64,000 bases of DNA from an uncultured Cohaesibacter sp. (GCF_963682185.1 NZ_OY821667.1:2492501-2556500), one strand, 5' to 3'; shown: positions 29,406 to 39,645, counted from the first letter of the stretch. Numbers and translations: made by a program. Notes: generated from the sequence alone by a model not told the origin.

Positions 29406-30506
29406 ATGATCGTTTTAGGCATAGAAACAAGTTGTGACGAAACCGCCGCCGCGGTGGTTAGACGATATGATAACGCATCAGGTGATGAGCGCAGCGGTCA
29501 GGGCGAAATTCTTTCCAATGTGGTGCTCAGCCAGATAGAAGATCACGCAGCCTATGGCGGTGTCGTTCCGGAAATCGCGGCCCGTGCCCATGTGGAAGCC
29601 CTCGACGGCATCATCAAGACGGCCATGGCAGAAGCCGGCATGAGCTTTGATCAACTCGATGCTGTGGCAGCGACCTCTGGCCCGGGACTTATTGGCGGCG
29701 TGCTGATCGGCCTGATGAGCGCCAAGGCCATTGCCGCCGCACATGATTTGCCCCTTATTGCTGTCAATCATCTAGAAGGCCACGCACTCACCGCGCGCCT
29801 GACCAACAATGCCCCCTTCCCCCATCTCATTTTGCTGGTCTCTGGCGGGCACAGCCAAATCCTGCTGGTCAAGGGTGTCGGCGACTATGAACGCTGGGGC
29901 ACCACCATCGACGATGCACTGGGTGAAGCCTTCGATAAAACGGCGAAGCTGCTCGGTCTGCCCTATCCCGGTGGACCGGAAGTGGAAAAGGCGGCCCTTC
30001 ATGGCGATAACAAACGCTTTGCGCTGCCCCGCTCCATGAAGGGGCGCGATGGCTATGATTTTTCCTTCTCTGGCCTCAAAAGCGCGGTACGGCGGGAAGC
30101 CGAGAAGATCGCCCCGCTAAGTGATCAGGATATCGCCGATCTGTGCGCCTCTTTCCAGGCCGCCATTTGCGATATTCTCGCCGACCGCATCGACAAGGCC
30201 CTTGTTACCTTCTCCGAGCGCTTCCCTGAGAAGAAAGAACCCCAGTTGGTTGTCGCCGGCGGCGTTGCCTCCAACAAGGCCATCCGGGCAACGCTCGACA
30301 CCGTTCTGGCCAAGCGAGGCGCAGAGCTGGTCGCGCCACCGATCAAACTGTGCACCGACAATGGCGTCATGATCGCATGGGCCGGTGCCGAACGCTTCGC
30401 GCTAGGCATGAGCGATCCGCTCAATGCACCGGCACGCCCGCGCTGGCCACTGGACAAGGATGCCCAAGCCAAGATTGGCGCAGGCAGAAAGGGAGCCAAA
30501 GCATGA
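29406..30506 (+). CDS. tsaD: tRNA N6-adenosine threonylcarbamoyltransferase
   Basis: Transfers threonylcarbamoyl to A37 of ANN-decoding tRNAs, with TsaB and TsaE. From the ATG at 29406 it has 366 residues starting [18 protein letters not shown]. The metal-binding histidines in [12 protein letters not shown] and the nucleotide-binding ASKH motifs ([32 protein letters not shown]) are intact. A longer frame begins at 28974 but overlaps hemC coding sequence. Its stop overlaps the gpsA start by ATGA, and it is divergent from hemC, a gene order usual in Hyphomicrobiales. Confidence 0.96.
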   Translation: MIVLGIETSCDETAAAVVRRYDNASGDERSGQGEILSNVVLSQIEDHAAYGGVVPEIAARAHVEALDGIIKTAMAEAGMSFDQLDAVAATSGPGLIGGVLIGLMSAKAIAAAHDLPLIAVNHLEGHALTARLTNNAPFPHLILLVSGGHSQILLVKGVGDYERWGTTIDDALGEAFDKTAKLLGLPYPGGPEVEKAALHGDNKRFALPRSMKGRDGYDFSFSGLKSAVRREAEKIAPLSDQDIADLCASFQAAICDILADRIDKALVTFSERFPEKKEPQLVVAGGVASNKAIRATLDTVLAKRGAELVAPPIKLCTDNGVMIAWAGAERFALGMSDPLNAPARPRWPLDKDAQAKIGAGRKGAKA

Positions 30507-31555
30507 GCAAGCCGGTAGCAACGTTACCCGCATCAAATGTCTTCCAGCGTATTTCGGTGCTCGGGGCCGGTGCGTGGGGCACCGCTCTGGCGCTCAATGC
30601 AGCCCGGGCAGGACGCGATGTCGTGCTTTGGGGCCGCAACGCAGAAAGCCTTGATTCCATCAGTACAAAGCGCCAGTTGCCCACCTATCTGCCAGGCATC
30701 ACCTTTGATCAACCGCTGGAAACCACCACGGATATCACCGAGGCCGCTGACGCAGACTGCATCCTGCTGGTCGCACCTGCCCAGATGACCGCAAGCATCG
30801 CGGAAACCATCGGGCTTTATGTGCGCAAAGGCACGCCGGTGGTGTTGGCCGCCAAGGGCCTTGAAAAAGGCACCCAGCGCATGATGAGCGAAGTATTGGC
30901 CGACTATCTACCGCAAGCGATCCCGGCCATTCTGTCCGGTCCGTCCTTTGCCGCCGATGTCGCCCGCGGGCTGCCCACCGCTGTAACCATAGCAGCCCCT
31001 TCCGCGCCGTTGGCAGACAAGCTATGCGCAACCCTTTCAAGCCAGTCATTCCGCCCCTATGCCAGTACAGACATGATCGGTGTCCAACTGGGTGGAGCGC
31101 TCAAGAATATTCTCGCCATCGCCTGTGGCATCGTGCTTGGCAAGCAGCTTGGCGCCAGTGCCCACGCGGCTCTCATGACCCGTGGTTTTGCTGAAATGCA
31201 GCGCCTTGCCCTCAAGCTTGGAGCTCGACCGGATACCCTGATGGGCCTTTCAGGCTTTGGCGATGTAGCGCTTTCCTGCTCCAATCATCAGAGCCGCAAC
31301 TTTGCCTTCGGCTTCGCCCTTGGTGAAGGCAAGGCCTTGTCCGACCTCATGGCTCCGGGCGCCAAGCTTTCCGAAGGGGCCTATAGCGCCCGCGTAGCCT
31401 GTGAGTTGGCCAGCGCTCATGGTGTTGAACTGCCCGTCGCTCAGGCCGTAGCCGACGTACTGGAGCAGAAAGACAGCATCGACGAAGCCGTAACCAAGCT
31501 GATGAGCAGACCGCTACGCGCCGAGAGCGAAGTCCCTTCCAAACCGAATTCTTAA
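30503..31555 (+). CDS. gpsA: NAD(P)H-dependent glycerol-3-phosphate dehydrogenase
   Basis: Reduces dihydroxyacetone phosphate to sn-glycerol 3-phosphate for phospholipid synthesis, opposite in direction to GlpD. The 350 residues show the Rossmann motif [19 protein letters not shown] (near 20), [16 protein letters not shown] near 118, [17 protein letters not shown] and the catalytic-Lys region [14 protein letters not shown], with [12 protein letters not shown] later. A 12-residue N-terminal extension before the fold is unremarkable. The start overlaps the tsaD stop, so translation is coupled. Confidence 0.96.
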   Translation: MSKPVATLPASNVFQRISVLGAGAWGTALALNAARAGRDVVLWGRNAESLDSISTKRQLPTYLPGITFDQPLETTTDITEAADADCILLVAPAQMTASIAETIGLYVRKGTPVVLAAKGLEKGTQRMMSEVLADYLPQAIPAILSGPSFAADVARGLPTAVTIAAPSAPLADKLCATLSSQSFRPYASTDMIGVQLGGALKNILAIACGIVLGKQLGASAHAALMTRGFAEMQRLALKLGARPDTLMGLSGFGDVALSCSNHQSRNFAFGFALGEGKALSDLMAPGAKLSEGAYSARVACELASAHGVELPVAQAVADVLEQKDSIDEAVTKLMSRPLRAESEVPSKPNS

Positions 31556-31577
31556 AGTCAAGAACAGGAGAACTCCC

Positions 31578-31862
31578 ATGTATTTCATCGTAAACTGCAC
31601 CGATAAAAAAGGCGCCCTGGACATTCGCAAGGCAAACCGCGATGCGCATCTCGAATTTGCTCATGCCAATGCCGACACCATCAAGGTGGGTGGCCCTGTC
31701 CTGTCTGACGAAGGCGAAATGATCGGCTCTTGCCTCATTTGCGAAGTAGAAGACAAGGCAGCCCTTGATGCCTTCCTCGCTCAGGACCCTTATGCAAAAG
31801 CAGGCTTGTTCGAATCCGTCACCTCCCAGCCTTGGAAATGGGTTCTGGGCAAACCGGAATAA
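31578..31862 (+). CDS. YciI family protein
   Basis: Ferredoxin-like small protein of 94 residues. Typical YciI landmarks: FIVNCTDKKG at the start, an R...HLEFAH helix with the conserved His, and DPYAKAGLFESVTSQPW at the C-terminus with the conserved Asp. The enzymatic role of the family is mostly unknown; some members are dehydrochlorinase- or hydrolase-like. AGGAGAACTCCC precedes the ATG. It lies 22 bases after gpsA and before the EVE-domain gene, and the four genes are likely one operon. Confidence 0.9.
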   Translation: MYFIVNCTDKKGALDIRKANRDAHLEFAHANADTIKVGGPVLSDEGEMIGSCLICEVEDKAALDAFLAQDPYAKAGLFESVTSQPWKWVLGKPE

Positions 31863-31895
31863 CAACAACCGCAATCAGATCAACCGGAGAGGCAT

Positions 31896-32315
31896 ATGGC
31901 TTACTGGCTTTTCAAATCCGAGCCCAACACCTGGGGCTGGGACCAGCAAATGGCAAAAGGCGAGGAAGGTGAACAATGGGACGGCGTGCGCAACTATCAG
32001 GCACGCAACAACATGCGCAAAATGAAACTCGGCGAAAAAGGCTTTTTCTATCACTCGGTGAATGAAAAGCAGATCGTCGGCATTGTTGAAGTGTGCGCTG
32101 AAGTTCATCCAGACACGACCGATGACACCGGCAAATGGGAATGCGTTGACATCAAGGCCGTCAAACCGGTCAAGACACCCGTCACCTTGGAAGATTGCAA
32201 GAATCATCCCGAGCTTGGCAACATGATTCTCGTCAATAATTCCCGCCTCTCCGTTCAGCCCGTATCAGACGAGGAATGGAAAATCGTCTGCGAAATGGCT
32301 GGCGTTGATCCTTGA
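31896..32315 (+). CDS. EVE domain-containing protein
   Basis: Protein of 139 residues made of one EVE domain, a PUA/YTH-like fold that recognises modified bases in DNA or RNA. Landmarks: YWLFKSEPNTWGWDQQ, WDGVRNYQARNNMRKMK, GFFYHSVNEKQIVGIVEV and a C-terminal LSVQPVSDEEW block. The human homologue is THYN1. The ribosome site is CCGGAGAGGCAT. It is the last gene of the tsaD-gpsA-yciI run and is followed at once by a strong terminator. The exact ligand is not known from the sequence. Confidence 0.92.
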   Translation: MAYWLFKSEPNTWGWDQQMAKGEEGEQWDGVRNYQARNNMRKMKLGEKGFFYHSVNEKQIVGIVEVCAEVHPDTTDDTGKWECVDIKAVKPVKTPVTLEDCKNHPELGNMILVNNSRLSVQPVSDEEWKIVCEMAGVDP

Positions 32316-32331
32316 GCGAGCAATAGATCAC

Positions 32332-32369
32332 AAAAAAGGGGAAGCCGGTCCATCCAGCTTCCCCTTTTT
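32332..32369 (+). terminator. terminator after the EVE gene
   Basis: Arms GGGGAAGC (32338-32345) and GCTTCCCC (32357-32364) with a flanking A-run upstream and TTTTTC downstream. Confidence 0.9.
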
Positions 32370-32437
32370 CTTATCCTTTATTCACTTCCGCGCTTTTGAC
32401 AAGAAGGACTGGTCACCACACACCAGTTCCCCCTCAT

Positions 32438-32668
32438 TCATGCCCTGACTGTAATCAAGGCCTGCATCCGTTGCTGAATGAACGGGATGATGAGATACAC
32501 CATGGCGATCACCACGAGCGGCACCATGATCATCGCCCGTTGCCAAAGCTGCCATTGCGGTGTCATCGCCGCTATCCCATAAAGCAATACTGTGACCAGT
32601 GGATAGACAAACAACAGAATCATCAGCGCAAAACGGGCGCGGGACGGTTTACGTGCGGTCATATTCAT
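32438..32668 (-). CDS. small two-span membrane protein
   Basis: Hypothetical inner-membrane protein of 76 residues. Two hydrophobic spans (FALMILLFVYPLVTVLLYGIA and MIMVPLVVIAMVYLIIPFI, each about 20 residues) are separated by a short Trp/Gln-rich loop, and the N-terminus is basic. AAGGAAGATCGC precedes the ATG. It is divergent from a TetR-type regulator over an intergenic region with repeated operator-like elements, so it is probably the regulator's target. Function unknown. Confidence 0.7.
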   Translation of the reverse strand: MNMTARKPSRARFALMILLFVYPLVTVLLYGIAAMTPQWQLWQRAMIMVPLVVIAMVYLIIPFIQQRMQALITVRA

Positions 32669-32686
32669 GCGATCTTCCTTTCGAGA

Positions 32687-32740
32687 CGATCCGTTCCGTT
32701 TAACAGACCCTTATATGAACGATACGTTCCGTTTCGTCAA
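32687..32740. promoter_or_regulatory. tetR/membrane-protein intergenic operator repeats
   Basis: CGATCCGTTCCGTTT (32687-32701) and CGATACGTTCCGTTT (32720-32734) are direct repeats with one difference, 33 bases apart, flanking a TATATG element. The second overlaps a palindrome AACG-ATA-CGTT (32718-32728). A -35-like TTGACG is on the - strand at 32740-32735. This fits TetR-family autoregulation of both divergent genes. Confidence 0.55.
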
Positions 32741-32750
32741 GAGGAAAATC

Positions 32751-33356
32751 ATGACTGCCGACACAAAAGACCTTGATCACAAAGAAAACAAGAAAACACG
32801 CCACTCGATAGGGGCCAGAAAAAACCCCGATACCGAGATCGCTATTCTGGATGCGGCAGCTGACATCATTGCAGCAAAAGGCATCGGAGGCCTGCGCATG
32901 GAAGCGGTTGCTCGCAAAGCCAAGGCTGGCAAGGCGACGCTTTACAGATGGTGGCCCAGCCGTGGCGCCCTCCTGCTTGCGGTCTACCAGCGTAAAAAGC
33001 CATCTATCTGTTATAACGATACAGGCTCGCTCTATGAGGATTTCCTGCATTTTGCAAAGGATCTTATAGAGATTTGGCAGGGAGAGAATGGGCTGTTTTT
33101 TAAAGCCATCATCGCTGAATCCCAATCAGACCCGGATGTCGCAGAAAAACTGAAAGACTATCACGCCGAAAGGCTTGAAGCGCTGGCCGCAGTGGTCACG
33201 CGCGCTCAGCAGCGGGGCGAGATTCCCCCAAAAGAAGATCCCACCACAAGAGCCGAGCTTGTCATCGGCCTGTTGTGGCAAAGACTGCTCAACAACCGGC
33301 TGGATGAGTCAATTGACGAGCATATCAGAATGCTCGCCAATAGTGATGAAACATAA
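32751..33356 (+). CDS. TetR/AcrR family transcriptional regulator
   Basis: Protein of 201 residues from the ATG at 32751, which follows AGGAAAATC. The N-terminal HTH is clear: TEIAILDAAADIIAAKGIGG, RMEAVARKAKAGKATLYRWW (about 24-63). The ligand-binding half resembles the TetR_C_11/YxaF-type domain with LVIGLLWQRLLNNRLDES near the end. Probably represses itself and the divergent small membrane protein gene; the ligand is unknown. Confidence 0.9.
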   Translation: MTADTKDLDHKENKKTRHSIGARKNPDTEIAILDAAADIIAAKGIGGLRMEAVARKAKAGKATLYRWWPSRGALLLAVYQRKKPSICYNDTGSLYEDFLHFAKDLIEIWQGENGLFFKAIIAESQSDPDVAEKLKDYHAERLEALAAVVTRAQQRGEIPPKEDPTTRAELVIGLLWQRLLNNRLDESIDEHIRMLANSDET

Positions 33357-33383
33357 ACCCATAAGAATAAAGGGTCATGCCGG

Positions 33384-33851
33384 TTATTGCACCTTGGTAT
33401 GTTCTTCGTGAATGCCAATGCTGAGGCGAATCGATGCTGTCGTGGAAAGTTGGGAAATTTCCGCAATCTTTTCCTGTTGCACCGCATTGGGGTCATTCCA
33501 CTGCAACTCGAGCCAGTTGCGCTCATAGCCGATTTTCACCAGGGCCTCGATGACGGACTTGGTCACACCAATGCCCCGCGCATCATAATCAACATACAGA
33601 ATATCAACATGCCCGACGCGTTTGCCGGAGATGGTTTCAGGCAAATCAAAGAAGGTACAGAAAGCACTCAATTTGCCATTCACATAAGCGCCTATAACCT
33701 CTGCGGTCCGATCGGTCAGCAAGGTTTCCGCATAAAACATATCTGGCTGGCGAGGCGCCCCGCGTTTACGCTCCTGTGCGTAAGCCGAAATCAAAGGAGC
33801 CAACTCGAGGGCTGAATCCAGTTCCAGGATCTTGGTCAAAAACTCGCTCAT
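33384..33851 (-). CDS. GNAT family N-acetyltransferase
   Basis: Acyl-CoA-dependent acetyltransferase of 155 residues. The central strand VGHVDILYVDYDARGIGVTKSVIEAL carries the acetyl-CoA pyrophosphate-binding loop (R-G-x-G-V) and the start of helix 3; WLELQWNDPNA and a C-terminal strand complete the fold. The ATG at 33851 is chosen because GGGAG is 6 bases upstream; a GTG two codons earlier overlaps that site. Substrate unknown. It converges with the TetR-type gene. Confidence 0.85.
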   Translation of the reverse strand: MSEFLTKILELDSALELAPLISAYAQERKRGAPRQPDMFYAETLLTDRTAEVIGAYVNGKLSAFCTFFDLPETISGKRVGHVDILYVDYDARGIGVTKSVIEALVKIGYERNWLELQWNDPNAVQQEKIAEISQLSTTASIRLSIGIHEEHTKVQ

Positions 33852-34035
33852 TCTCACTCCCGTATCGATTTAAGGCCACTAAAAATCTTGGCTGGCAAAA
33901 CATGCCGGTTGCCTTCTATCCAGCAGCGATCAATTCATTAGACTATCTCTATGGTAAATAGTGCAGCAAATTACACAATCCATTGTGCAGCACCTTCCCC
34001 ATTTATCCAACCCGTAGCAAACAAAAAGCATAGGA

Positions 34036-34068
34036 ACAAAAAAAGCCGGATCGCGCGACCCGGCCTTT
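34036..34068 (-). terminator. leuC terminator
   Basis: On the - strand GGCCGGG...CCGGC forms a GC-rich stem (34044-34065) followed by eight Ts (34043-34036), about 65 bases after the leuC stop. Confidence 0.88.
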
Positions 34069-34132
34069 CGTCCATGCAAAAAGGCTATAATCCGGCAGAC
34101 GGGACAAGATGACACAGTCCGCCAGCAGCCAA

Positions 34133-35548
34133 TTAGTCCAGATCACGCACATCAACAAAATGACCCGCAACAGCAGCCGCGGCAGCCATCGCCGGAGAGA
34201 CCAGATGGGTGCGGCCCTTGAAGCCCTGACGACCTTCGAAGTTGCGGTTGGATGTTGATGCACACCGTTCGCCCGGAGCCAGCTTGTCAGCATTCATGGC
34301 AAGGCACATGGAGCAACCCGGCTCACGCCATTCGCAACCAGCTTCGATGAAGATCTTGTCCAGACCTTCTTCTTCGGCCTGCACCTTGACCAGGCCCGAG
34401 CCCGGCACGATCATCGCATTGATGCCTTCCTTGACCTTGCGTCCCTTGAAGATATCGGCAGCAGCGCGCAAATCTTCAATGCGACCATTGGTGCAGGAGC
34501 CGATGAAGATACGATCAACGGCAATGTCGGTCATCTTCGTGTTTGGCTCAAGACCCATATAGTCAAGCGCCCGCAGAACAGCATTGCGGCGGCCTTCATC
34601 TTCAATCTTTTCCGGATCCGGTGTGGAACCATCAATGGTCGTCACATTCTCAGGGCTCGTGCCCCATGAAACGATTGGCGGCAACGATGCAGCATCCAGC
34701 GTAACAACCGTATCGAATGCGGCATCCTCATCCGTATAGAGGGTTTTCCAGAATTCCAGTGCCTTGTCCCAATCAGCTCCTTTCGGTGCTTTCGGGCGGC
34801 CCTTGATATAGTTGAAGGTCGTTTCGTCCGGAGCAATCAACCCAGCACGAGCCCCGCCCTCAATGGCCATGTTGCACACGGTCATACGGCCTTCCATGGA
34901 TAAACCGCGAATGGCTTCACCACAAAATTCAATCACATGGCCGGTACCGCCTGCGGTGCCGATCTTGCCGATAATGGCCAGAACGATGTCTTTAGCTGTT
35001 ACGCCTTCGCCCAGCTTGCCATTGACTTCGACCTTCATATTCTTGGCTTTTTTCTGAACCAGAGTCTGGGTAGCCAGAACATGCTCGACCTCCGAAGTGC
35101 CGATGCCGTGGGCCAGAGAGCCAAAAGCGCCATGGGTGGACGTGTGCGAGTCACCGCAAACGATGGTCATGCCCGGCAGCGTAAAGCCCTGTTCCGGGCC
35201 AACGATGTGAACAACGCCCTGTCGGTTATCCAGCTCGTCATAATATTCCACACCAAACTCAGCAGCGTTTGCTGCCAGCGTTTCTACCTGCAGCTTGGAC
35301 TGCGGATCATCAATACCCTTGGTGCGGTCAGTCGTCGGCACATTGTGGTCAACAACGGCCAGTGTACGCTGTGGCGCGCGCACCTTGCGCTTTGCCATAC
35401 GCAAGCCTTCAAAGGCCTGCGGCGAGGTTACTTCATGAACGAGATGGCGATCGATATAAAGAAGACATGTACCGTCTTCCTGTTGATCAGCCACATGGGA
35501 GTCCCAGATTTTGTCATAAAGGGTCTTAGGTGCAGACATGCTCGTCAT
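34133..35548 (-). CDS. leuC: 3-isopropylmalate dehydratase large subunit
   Basis: Aconitase-family enzyme that isomerises 2- to 3-isopropylmalate in leucine synthesis, with small subunit LeuD encoded elsewhere. About 471 residues. The [4Fe-4S] ligands lie in [12 protein letters not shown] and [22 protein letters not shown] is the substrate region. I start at the ATG at 35548, behind AAGAGGACTG; the ATG at 35539 ([12 protein letters not shown]) is an equally reasonable alternative. A long AT-rich leader separates it from rplS, so it has its own promoter. Confidence 0.95.
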   Translation of the reverse strand: MTSMSAPKTLYDKIWDSHVADQQEDGTCLLYIDRHLVHEVTSPQAFEGLRMAKRKVRAPQRTLAVVDHNVPTTDRTKGIDDPQSKLQVETLAANAAEFGVEYYDELDNRQGVVHIVGPEQGFTLPGMTIVCGDSHTSTHGAFGSLAHGIGTSEVEHVLATQTLVQKKAKNMKVEVNGKLGEGVTAKDIVLAIIGKIGTAGGTGHVIEFCGEAIRGLSMEGRMTVCNMAIEGGARAGLIAPDETTFNYIKGRPKAPKGADWDKALEFWKTLYTDEDAAFDTVVTLDAASLPPIVSWGTSPENVTTIDGSTPDPEKIEDEGRRNAVLRALDYMGLEPNTKMTDIAVDRIFIGSCTNGRIEDLRAAADIFKGRKVKEGINAMIVPGSGLVKVQAEEEGLDKIFIEAGCEWREPGCSMCLAMNADKLAPGERCASTSNRNFEGRQGFKGRTHLVSPAMAAAAAVAGHFVDVRDLD

Positions 35549-35758
35549 CAGTCCTCTTAACAAACGATTTCGAAAATGGGCTGCATCTGTAACCTGACTT
35601 TTCGGTCAAAAGACTGGTGGCAAATGGCTCTCTTTAGCGAGATAGACCCGTCTTGCCAGACACGCCCAAATGTGGATTGTGTTTGTATTGCGATAGATCG
35701 GTGGTCTAGGTCAAGCAATATTCTAATGAAAAATTCCGATCAGGCGCAATTTCGATAC

Positions 35759-35793
35759 AAAAAAGCCCGACACTAACATGGTATCGGGCTTCA
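35759..35793 (-). terminator. rplS terminator
   Basis: Arms GCCCGA/TCGGGC enclose a 15-base loop and, on the - strand, are followed by six Ts, about 35 bases after the rplS stop. Confidence 0.88.
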
Positions 35794-35826
35794 TCGTAAA
35801 GGAACAGTCAAACCAGACTGCGGGGC

Positions 35827-36285
35827 TTATTCAGCCTCAGTCTTGGCTGCAGCAGCTTGTGCTTTCTTGGCAGCACGCGCTTCGGCAACCTTTGCCTTGG
35901 CAACATCGTTCAGCTTGCGAGCGCGAGCATTGGTTGCTTCAACGATACGAGCAGACTTACCGCGACGGCCGCGTAGATAGTAGAGCTTCGCACGACGGAC
36001 TTTACCGCGGCGAACAACTTCAACGCCTTCAAGCATCGGGCTGAAAACCGGAAATACGCGCTCAACACCTTCGCCGTAAGAAATCTTGCGAACAGTGAAG
36101 CTTTCGTTCAGGCCGCCACCGGTACGAGCGATGCAAACGCCTTCATAGGCCTGCACACGGGTACGGGTACCTTCGGTCACGCGCACGTTTACGCGAACAG
36201 TGTCGCCAACGGAGAATTCCGGGATTTCGCGTTTTGCAGCGATTTCGGCCATTTGCTCTTTTTCGAGCTCTTCAATGATATTCAT
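35827..36285 (-). CDS. rplS: 50S ribosomal protein L19
   Basis: Ribosomal large-subunit protein at the 30S-50S interface. The 152 residues include [29 protein letters not shown] near 25-52 and the C-terminal [23 protein letters not shown]. An Ala/Lys-rich tail of about 40 residues is usual in alphaproteobacteria. I start at the ATG at 36285, with AAGAG eight bases upstream; a GTG three codons earlier is less likely. Usually rplS follows trmD directly; here a metallo-hydrolase gene lies between them. Confidence 0.97.
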   Translation of the reverse strand: MNIIEELEKEQMAEIAAKREIPEFSVGDTVRVNVRVTEGTRTRVQAYEGVCIARTGGGLNESFTVRKISYGEGVERVFPVFSPMLEGVEVVRRGKVRRAKLYYLRGRRGKSARIVEATNARARKLNDVAKAKVAEARAAKKAQAAAAKTEAE

Positions 36286-36562
36286 GATGTTCACTCTTGT
36301 TGTATCACTACGACCAGAGCGTCCTAAGCAGTCTCGCTGGGCTCATTGATGCCCGACTTGCCACAAAGGCCCGTTTCGCCGTACTTGTTGGAAATCAGAT
36401 TTGGGGGTCTATACCCAATGCAGCCCCGTTTGTCACCCCCAAAAGTGACTCAAAACGGCGGTTTTCGGCACTAATTGCACTAGAAGCGACAATGCACCCG
36501 CTTTTGCCTCAATAAGAGCCTGTTTTCGGCTCCCACCGGCGCAAAAACTCCTTACAAACCCT

Positions 36563-37537
36563 TTACAGAGAGCGGGTTTCACCGATCTTCAGGATCAAGG
36601 CATTTTCCTCGCCAAAGCCCTGATCGATCGCGGCTTGACGAAAGCGAACCGGCGCCTCGAACGGATCCTCTGGCGTTAGCATGATCGTGCCCCAATGCAT
36701 ACCGATGGCCTTTTTGGCCCCCACCGCACGAGCAATAGAGATGGCCTCTTCCGGCGTTGCATGCACCTCTACCATGATGGAAGGCGGTTCATAAGCGCCA
36801 ATGCCAACAATAGCATAGTCAAACGGCCCGGCCTTCTCTCCCACATCTTGGAAAATCTCTCCGGCAGCCGTATCACCGGAAAACCAGATTTTCCCATCGG
36901 GTGTTTCAATTGCGAAGCTCGCCCACAGGGTCTTCTTGCGATCAAACAAGCCGCGACCGGAAAAATGCACGGCTGGCAGCGTCTTGATCGACAAGCCCGG
37001 CATCATCCATTCATCCCACCAGTCCTGCTCGACCACTTTTTTATAACCACGACGGGTGAAAAACGAGCCCAGTCCGAGCGGAACGATCACCTGCGTCTCC
37101 TCTTTATAAGGATAGGCATCGATAGTCTTTTCATCCAGATGATCATAATGATTGTGGCTCATCAGCAGAATATCGACCTTGGGCAATTGCTCCACGCCCA
37201 GGGCTGCCGGCACGAACCGCTTCGGACCCAGTCCCATTTTGCCAGCCCTCTCCTCCAAAAAAGGATCGGTGAGGAGAATTTTGCCACCGGTTCTAATGAG
37301 AAAGGACGCATGGCCCAACCATGTTACGCTGGGATTGCTGGCCGATGAAAGCTGCGCTTCCGTCTCGCCATGGTCCAACACATGCCAATCAGGCACCTCC
37401 GGCGCCTTGGTCTTGAAAGTCTGCTGATACAGGAAACGGGCAAAATCGCCAAATGTCGCACCACCTTTGGGGCTTCCCGGCGGATTTTGAAATCTGCCAT
37501 TCACATAATTGGATGTTTTTGCGTTCTTTTCTGCCAT
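36563..37537 (-). CDS. metallo-beta-lactamase fold hydrolase (NAPE-PLD/UlaG-like)
   Basis: Zinc-dependent hydrolase of 324 residues. VTWLGHASFLIRTGGKILLTDPFLEER (about 70-96) is followed by the metal motif MSHNHYDHLD, VHFSGRGLFDRKKTLWASFAIE, WFSGDTAAG and a late GMHWGT His. This is the pattern of the cytoplasmic NAPE-PLD-like/UlaG-like branch acting on phosphodiesters or lactones. The substrate is unknown. It lies between trmD and rplS on the same strand, with about 230-280 bases on each side, so it is probably a separately transcribed insertion into the usual ribosomal gene order. Confidence 0.88.
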   Translation of the reverse strand: MAEKNAKTSNYVNGRFQNPPGSPKGGATFGDFARFLYQQTFKTKAPEVPDWHVLDHGETEAQLSSASNPSVTWLGHASFLIRTGGKILLTDPFLEERAGKMGLGPKRFVPAALGVEQLPKVDILLMSHNHYDHLDEKTIDAYPYKEETQVIVPLGLGSFFTRRGYKKVVEQDWWDEWMMPGLSIKTLPAVHFSGRGLFDRKKTLWASFAIETPDGKIWFSGDTAAGEIFQDVGEKAGPFDYAIVGIGAYEPPSIMVEVHATPEEAISIARAVGAKKAIGMHWGTIMLTPEDPFEAPVRFRQAAIDQGFGEENALILKIGETRSL

Positions 37538-37764
37538 GAATCCATTGCCTTGGAGTTGCTTTGCTCGATCAAAATCACGGCAGCTCTTAAGAGAAAGATG
37601 CAGCCAGACACAGACCTTCTATGCTTGATGAGGTATGCATGCTTTTGAAAAATGCAAGCAGAACAAAGCCACGAGCAACAGAGATGCCCAGATCACGCAG
37701 CCAGATTACGCAGGTGAAATCACACAGGCGGATTGCACAACGGCAGGGGCTGGCGAGAGAGCGC

Positions 37765-38517
37765 TTAGCTCTCTTTCTTCTCTAGCCAAGTTTCATAGAG
37801 ATCAGGCCGGCGCTCTTTCGTCAACTCGATGGCCTTTTCCTGCCGCCATTCGGCAATCTTGCCATGATGGCCAGAGGTTAGAATTTCGGGGATTTCCCGT
37901 CCTTCCCATTCAGTCGGGCGGGTGTAATGGGGATATTCCAGCAAACCGCTCTCGAAGCTTTCCTCTTCTCCTGAAGCGATCTTGCCCATGACACCGGGCA
38001 GAAGACGCACAACGGCATCCATCAGCACCATCGCGCCCAACTCGCCGCCGGAAAGGATATAGTCGCCGATGGAAATCTCTTCCAGCTCGCGCCCGTCAAT
38101 CACCCGCTGATCAACCCCTTCAAACCGACCACAAAGCAGAATTACACCCCCGGCCTCTTTAAGCTGGTGAACCTTTTCCTGTGTCAGGGCTTTGCCACGG
38201 GGAGACAAAAGAATACGCGGGCGGGTATCTCCCTCACCCGTTACATGATCAATCGCGCGGGAAACCACATCAGGTCGCAACACCATGCCGGCACCGCCGC
38301 CAGCGGGCGTGTCATCCACGTTGCGATGTTTGCCTTCGGCAAAGTCGCGGATATGCACCGCCTCCAGCGACCAGATTTCATTCTCCAGCGCCCGTCCGGC
38401 AAGAGACGTGCCCAGAGGTCCGGGAAACATATCGGGATAAAGGGTCAGAACACTGGCACGCCAAGGCGTTACCAAGCCTTCCGGCTCATCCTGTTCAAAT
38501 GGATTCGCTTCCGACAT
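37765..38517 (-). CDS. trmD: tRNA (guanine-N1-)-methyltransferase
   Basis: SPOUT-class methyltransferase forming m1G37 in tRNAs, preventing frameshifts. The 250 residues are normal length. The knot region is clear: [32 protein letters not shown] and [20 protein letters not shown]-terminal [15 protein letters not shown] segment completes the family pattern. It begins 14 bases after the rimM stop and is in the ffh-rpsP-rimM-trmD operon. Confidence 0.97.
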   Translation of the reverse strand: MSEANPFEQDEPEGLVTPWRASVLTLYPDMFPGPLGTSLAGRALENEIWSLEAVHIRDFAEGKHRNVDDTPAGGGAGMVLRPDVVSRAIDHVTGEGDTRPRILLSPRGKALTQEKVHQLKEAGGVILLCGRFEGVDQRVIDGRELEEISIGDYILSGGELGAMVLMDAVVRLLPGVMGKIASGEEESFESGLLEYPHYTRPTEWEGREIPEILTSGHHGKIAEWRQEKAIELTKERRPDLYETWLEKKES

Positions 38518-38531
38518 GATCCTTGGAATTC

Positions 38532-39143
38532 CTATTCTTTCTTGAGGCCATCCAGCAATTCAGGCGTCTTGGAAAAATCGACCCCCTCGCCTTCCTGCGC
38601 CTTCTCGTCTTCGTCCGGCTCGTCCAGCAAGCCTTCAGGCGGCGTGACCAGAACATAGCCTTGCGAGACCTTCACTTCGGGCACAACCTCCCGAGTGAAA
38701 GGAATATAGTAGCCTTTCCCACGCTTGGGCATGACATCGAGCATATCGCCCGCACCAAAATCATGGATCGCCACGATAGAGCCAATTGAAGAGCCATCTT
38801 CAAGCCGCGCATCCAGCCCGATGAGATCGGAATGATAGAATTCCTCCTCTTCAAGCTCGGGCAGCTGCTCTCGATCGACATAGAGCCGTGTACCGGTGAG
38901 AGCCTCGACATCATTACGATTGTTGAGCCCTTTCACGCGGCAGACAAAAACGGTCTTGGATTCTCGCGCTGACACAAATTCGAACTTGCGCGCACCGTCC
39001 GCCGTTTCCAGAGGTCCATAGGCGAACAAGGCATCGGGATCATCAGCAAACAGCTTGACCCGCACCTCACCTCGTATTCCGTGCGCAGCTCCAAACTGGG
39101 CAATACAAACCTTGCCCTCAGGATCGGTAGGACCCTTGGCCAT
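38532..39143 (-). CDS. rimM: ribosome maturation factor RimM
   Basis: Helps 30S head assembly by binding S19. The 203 residues have an N-terminal RimM beta-barrel ([20 protein letters not shown], about 12-31) and a C-terminal PRC-barrel with [11 protein letters not shown] and [21 protein letters not shown]. The last 35 residues are acidic and probably disordered. It lies between rpsP and trmD, the usual order. Confidence 0.96.
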   Translation of the reverse strand: MAKGPTDPEGKVCIAQFGAAHGIRGEVRVKLFADDPDALFAYGPLETADGARKFEFVSARESKTVFVCRVKGLNNRNDVEALTGTRLYVDREQLPELEEEEFYHSDLIGLDARLEDGSSIGSIVAIHDFGAGDMLDVMPKRGKGYYIPFTREVVPEVKVSQGYVLVTPPEGLLDEPDEDEKAQEGEGVDFSKTPELLDGLKKE

Positions 39144-39189
39144 GACACTACTCCTTGCCGACTGCCGGATTACAAGAATCCGGAATCAA

Positions 39190-39230
39190 AAAGGGAGTCC
39201 GACCACAGCGGGCCGCACTCCCTCAAAAAA
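39190..39230 (-). terminator. hairpin between rpsP and rimM
   Basis: GGGAGT (39193-39198) and ACTCCC (39217-39222) arms with A-runs outside both, so the - strand transcript ends in Ts after rpsP. Probably a partial terminator setting more S16 than RimM/TrmD. Confidence 0.65.
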
Positions 39231-39237
39231 GCGAAGA

Positions 39238-39645
39238 TTACTCAGCGCTTGCTTCTTCAGCCGGAGCTTCTGCTTCAGCAGCAGCCTCGGCAGCTGCAGC
39301 AGCAGCTTCTTCTTCTTTCATGCGCTGTTCTTCAAGACGTTCCTGAGCTTTCGCACCCGGCAGAGCTTTTTTCGGGTTGTTGCGAGCAGGACGGGTTGCC
39401 AGACCAGCAGCATCCAGGAAGCGCAGAACACGGTCAGTCGGCTTTGCGCCCTTTTCAATCCAGTGCTGGATGCGCTCTACGTCGAGCTGAACGCGCTGTT
39501 CGGAATCTTTTGGAAGCAGCGGGTTGTAAGACCCAACCTTGTCGATGAAGCGGCCATCACGAGGAGAGCGCACATCAGCGATAACGATGCGGTAGTAAGG
39601 ACGTTTTTTGGAGCCGCCGCGGGCCAGACGAATTTTCAGTGCCAT
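39238..39645 (-). CDS. rpsP: 30S ribosomal protein S16
   Basis: Small-subunit ribosomal protein of 135 residues from the ATG at 39645 ([18 protein letters not shown]), preceded by [27 protein letters not shown] is the core signature. An Ala/Glu-rich tail of about 30 residues is typical of alphaproteobacterial S16. The frame is open 30 codons further upstream, but that part is not family-like. It follows ffh by about 115 bases and precedes rimM and trmD. Confidence 0.97.
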   Translation of the reverse strand: MALKIRLARGGSKKRPYYRIVIADVRSPRDGRFIDKVGSYNPLLPKDSEQRVQLDVERIQHWIEKGAKPTDRVLRFLDAAGLATRPARNNPKKALPGAKAQERLEEQRMKEEEAAAAAAEAAAEAEAPAEEASAE

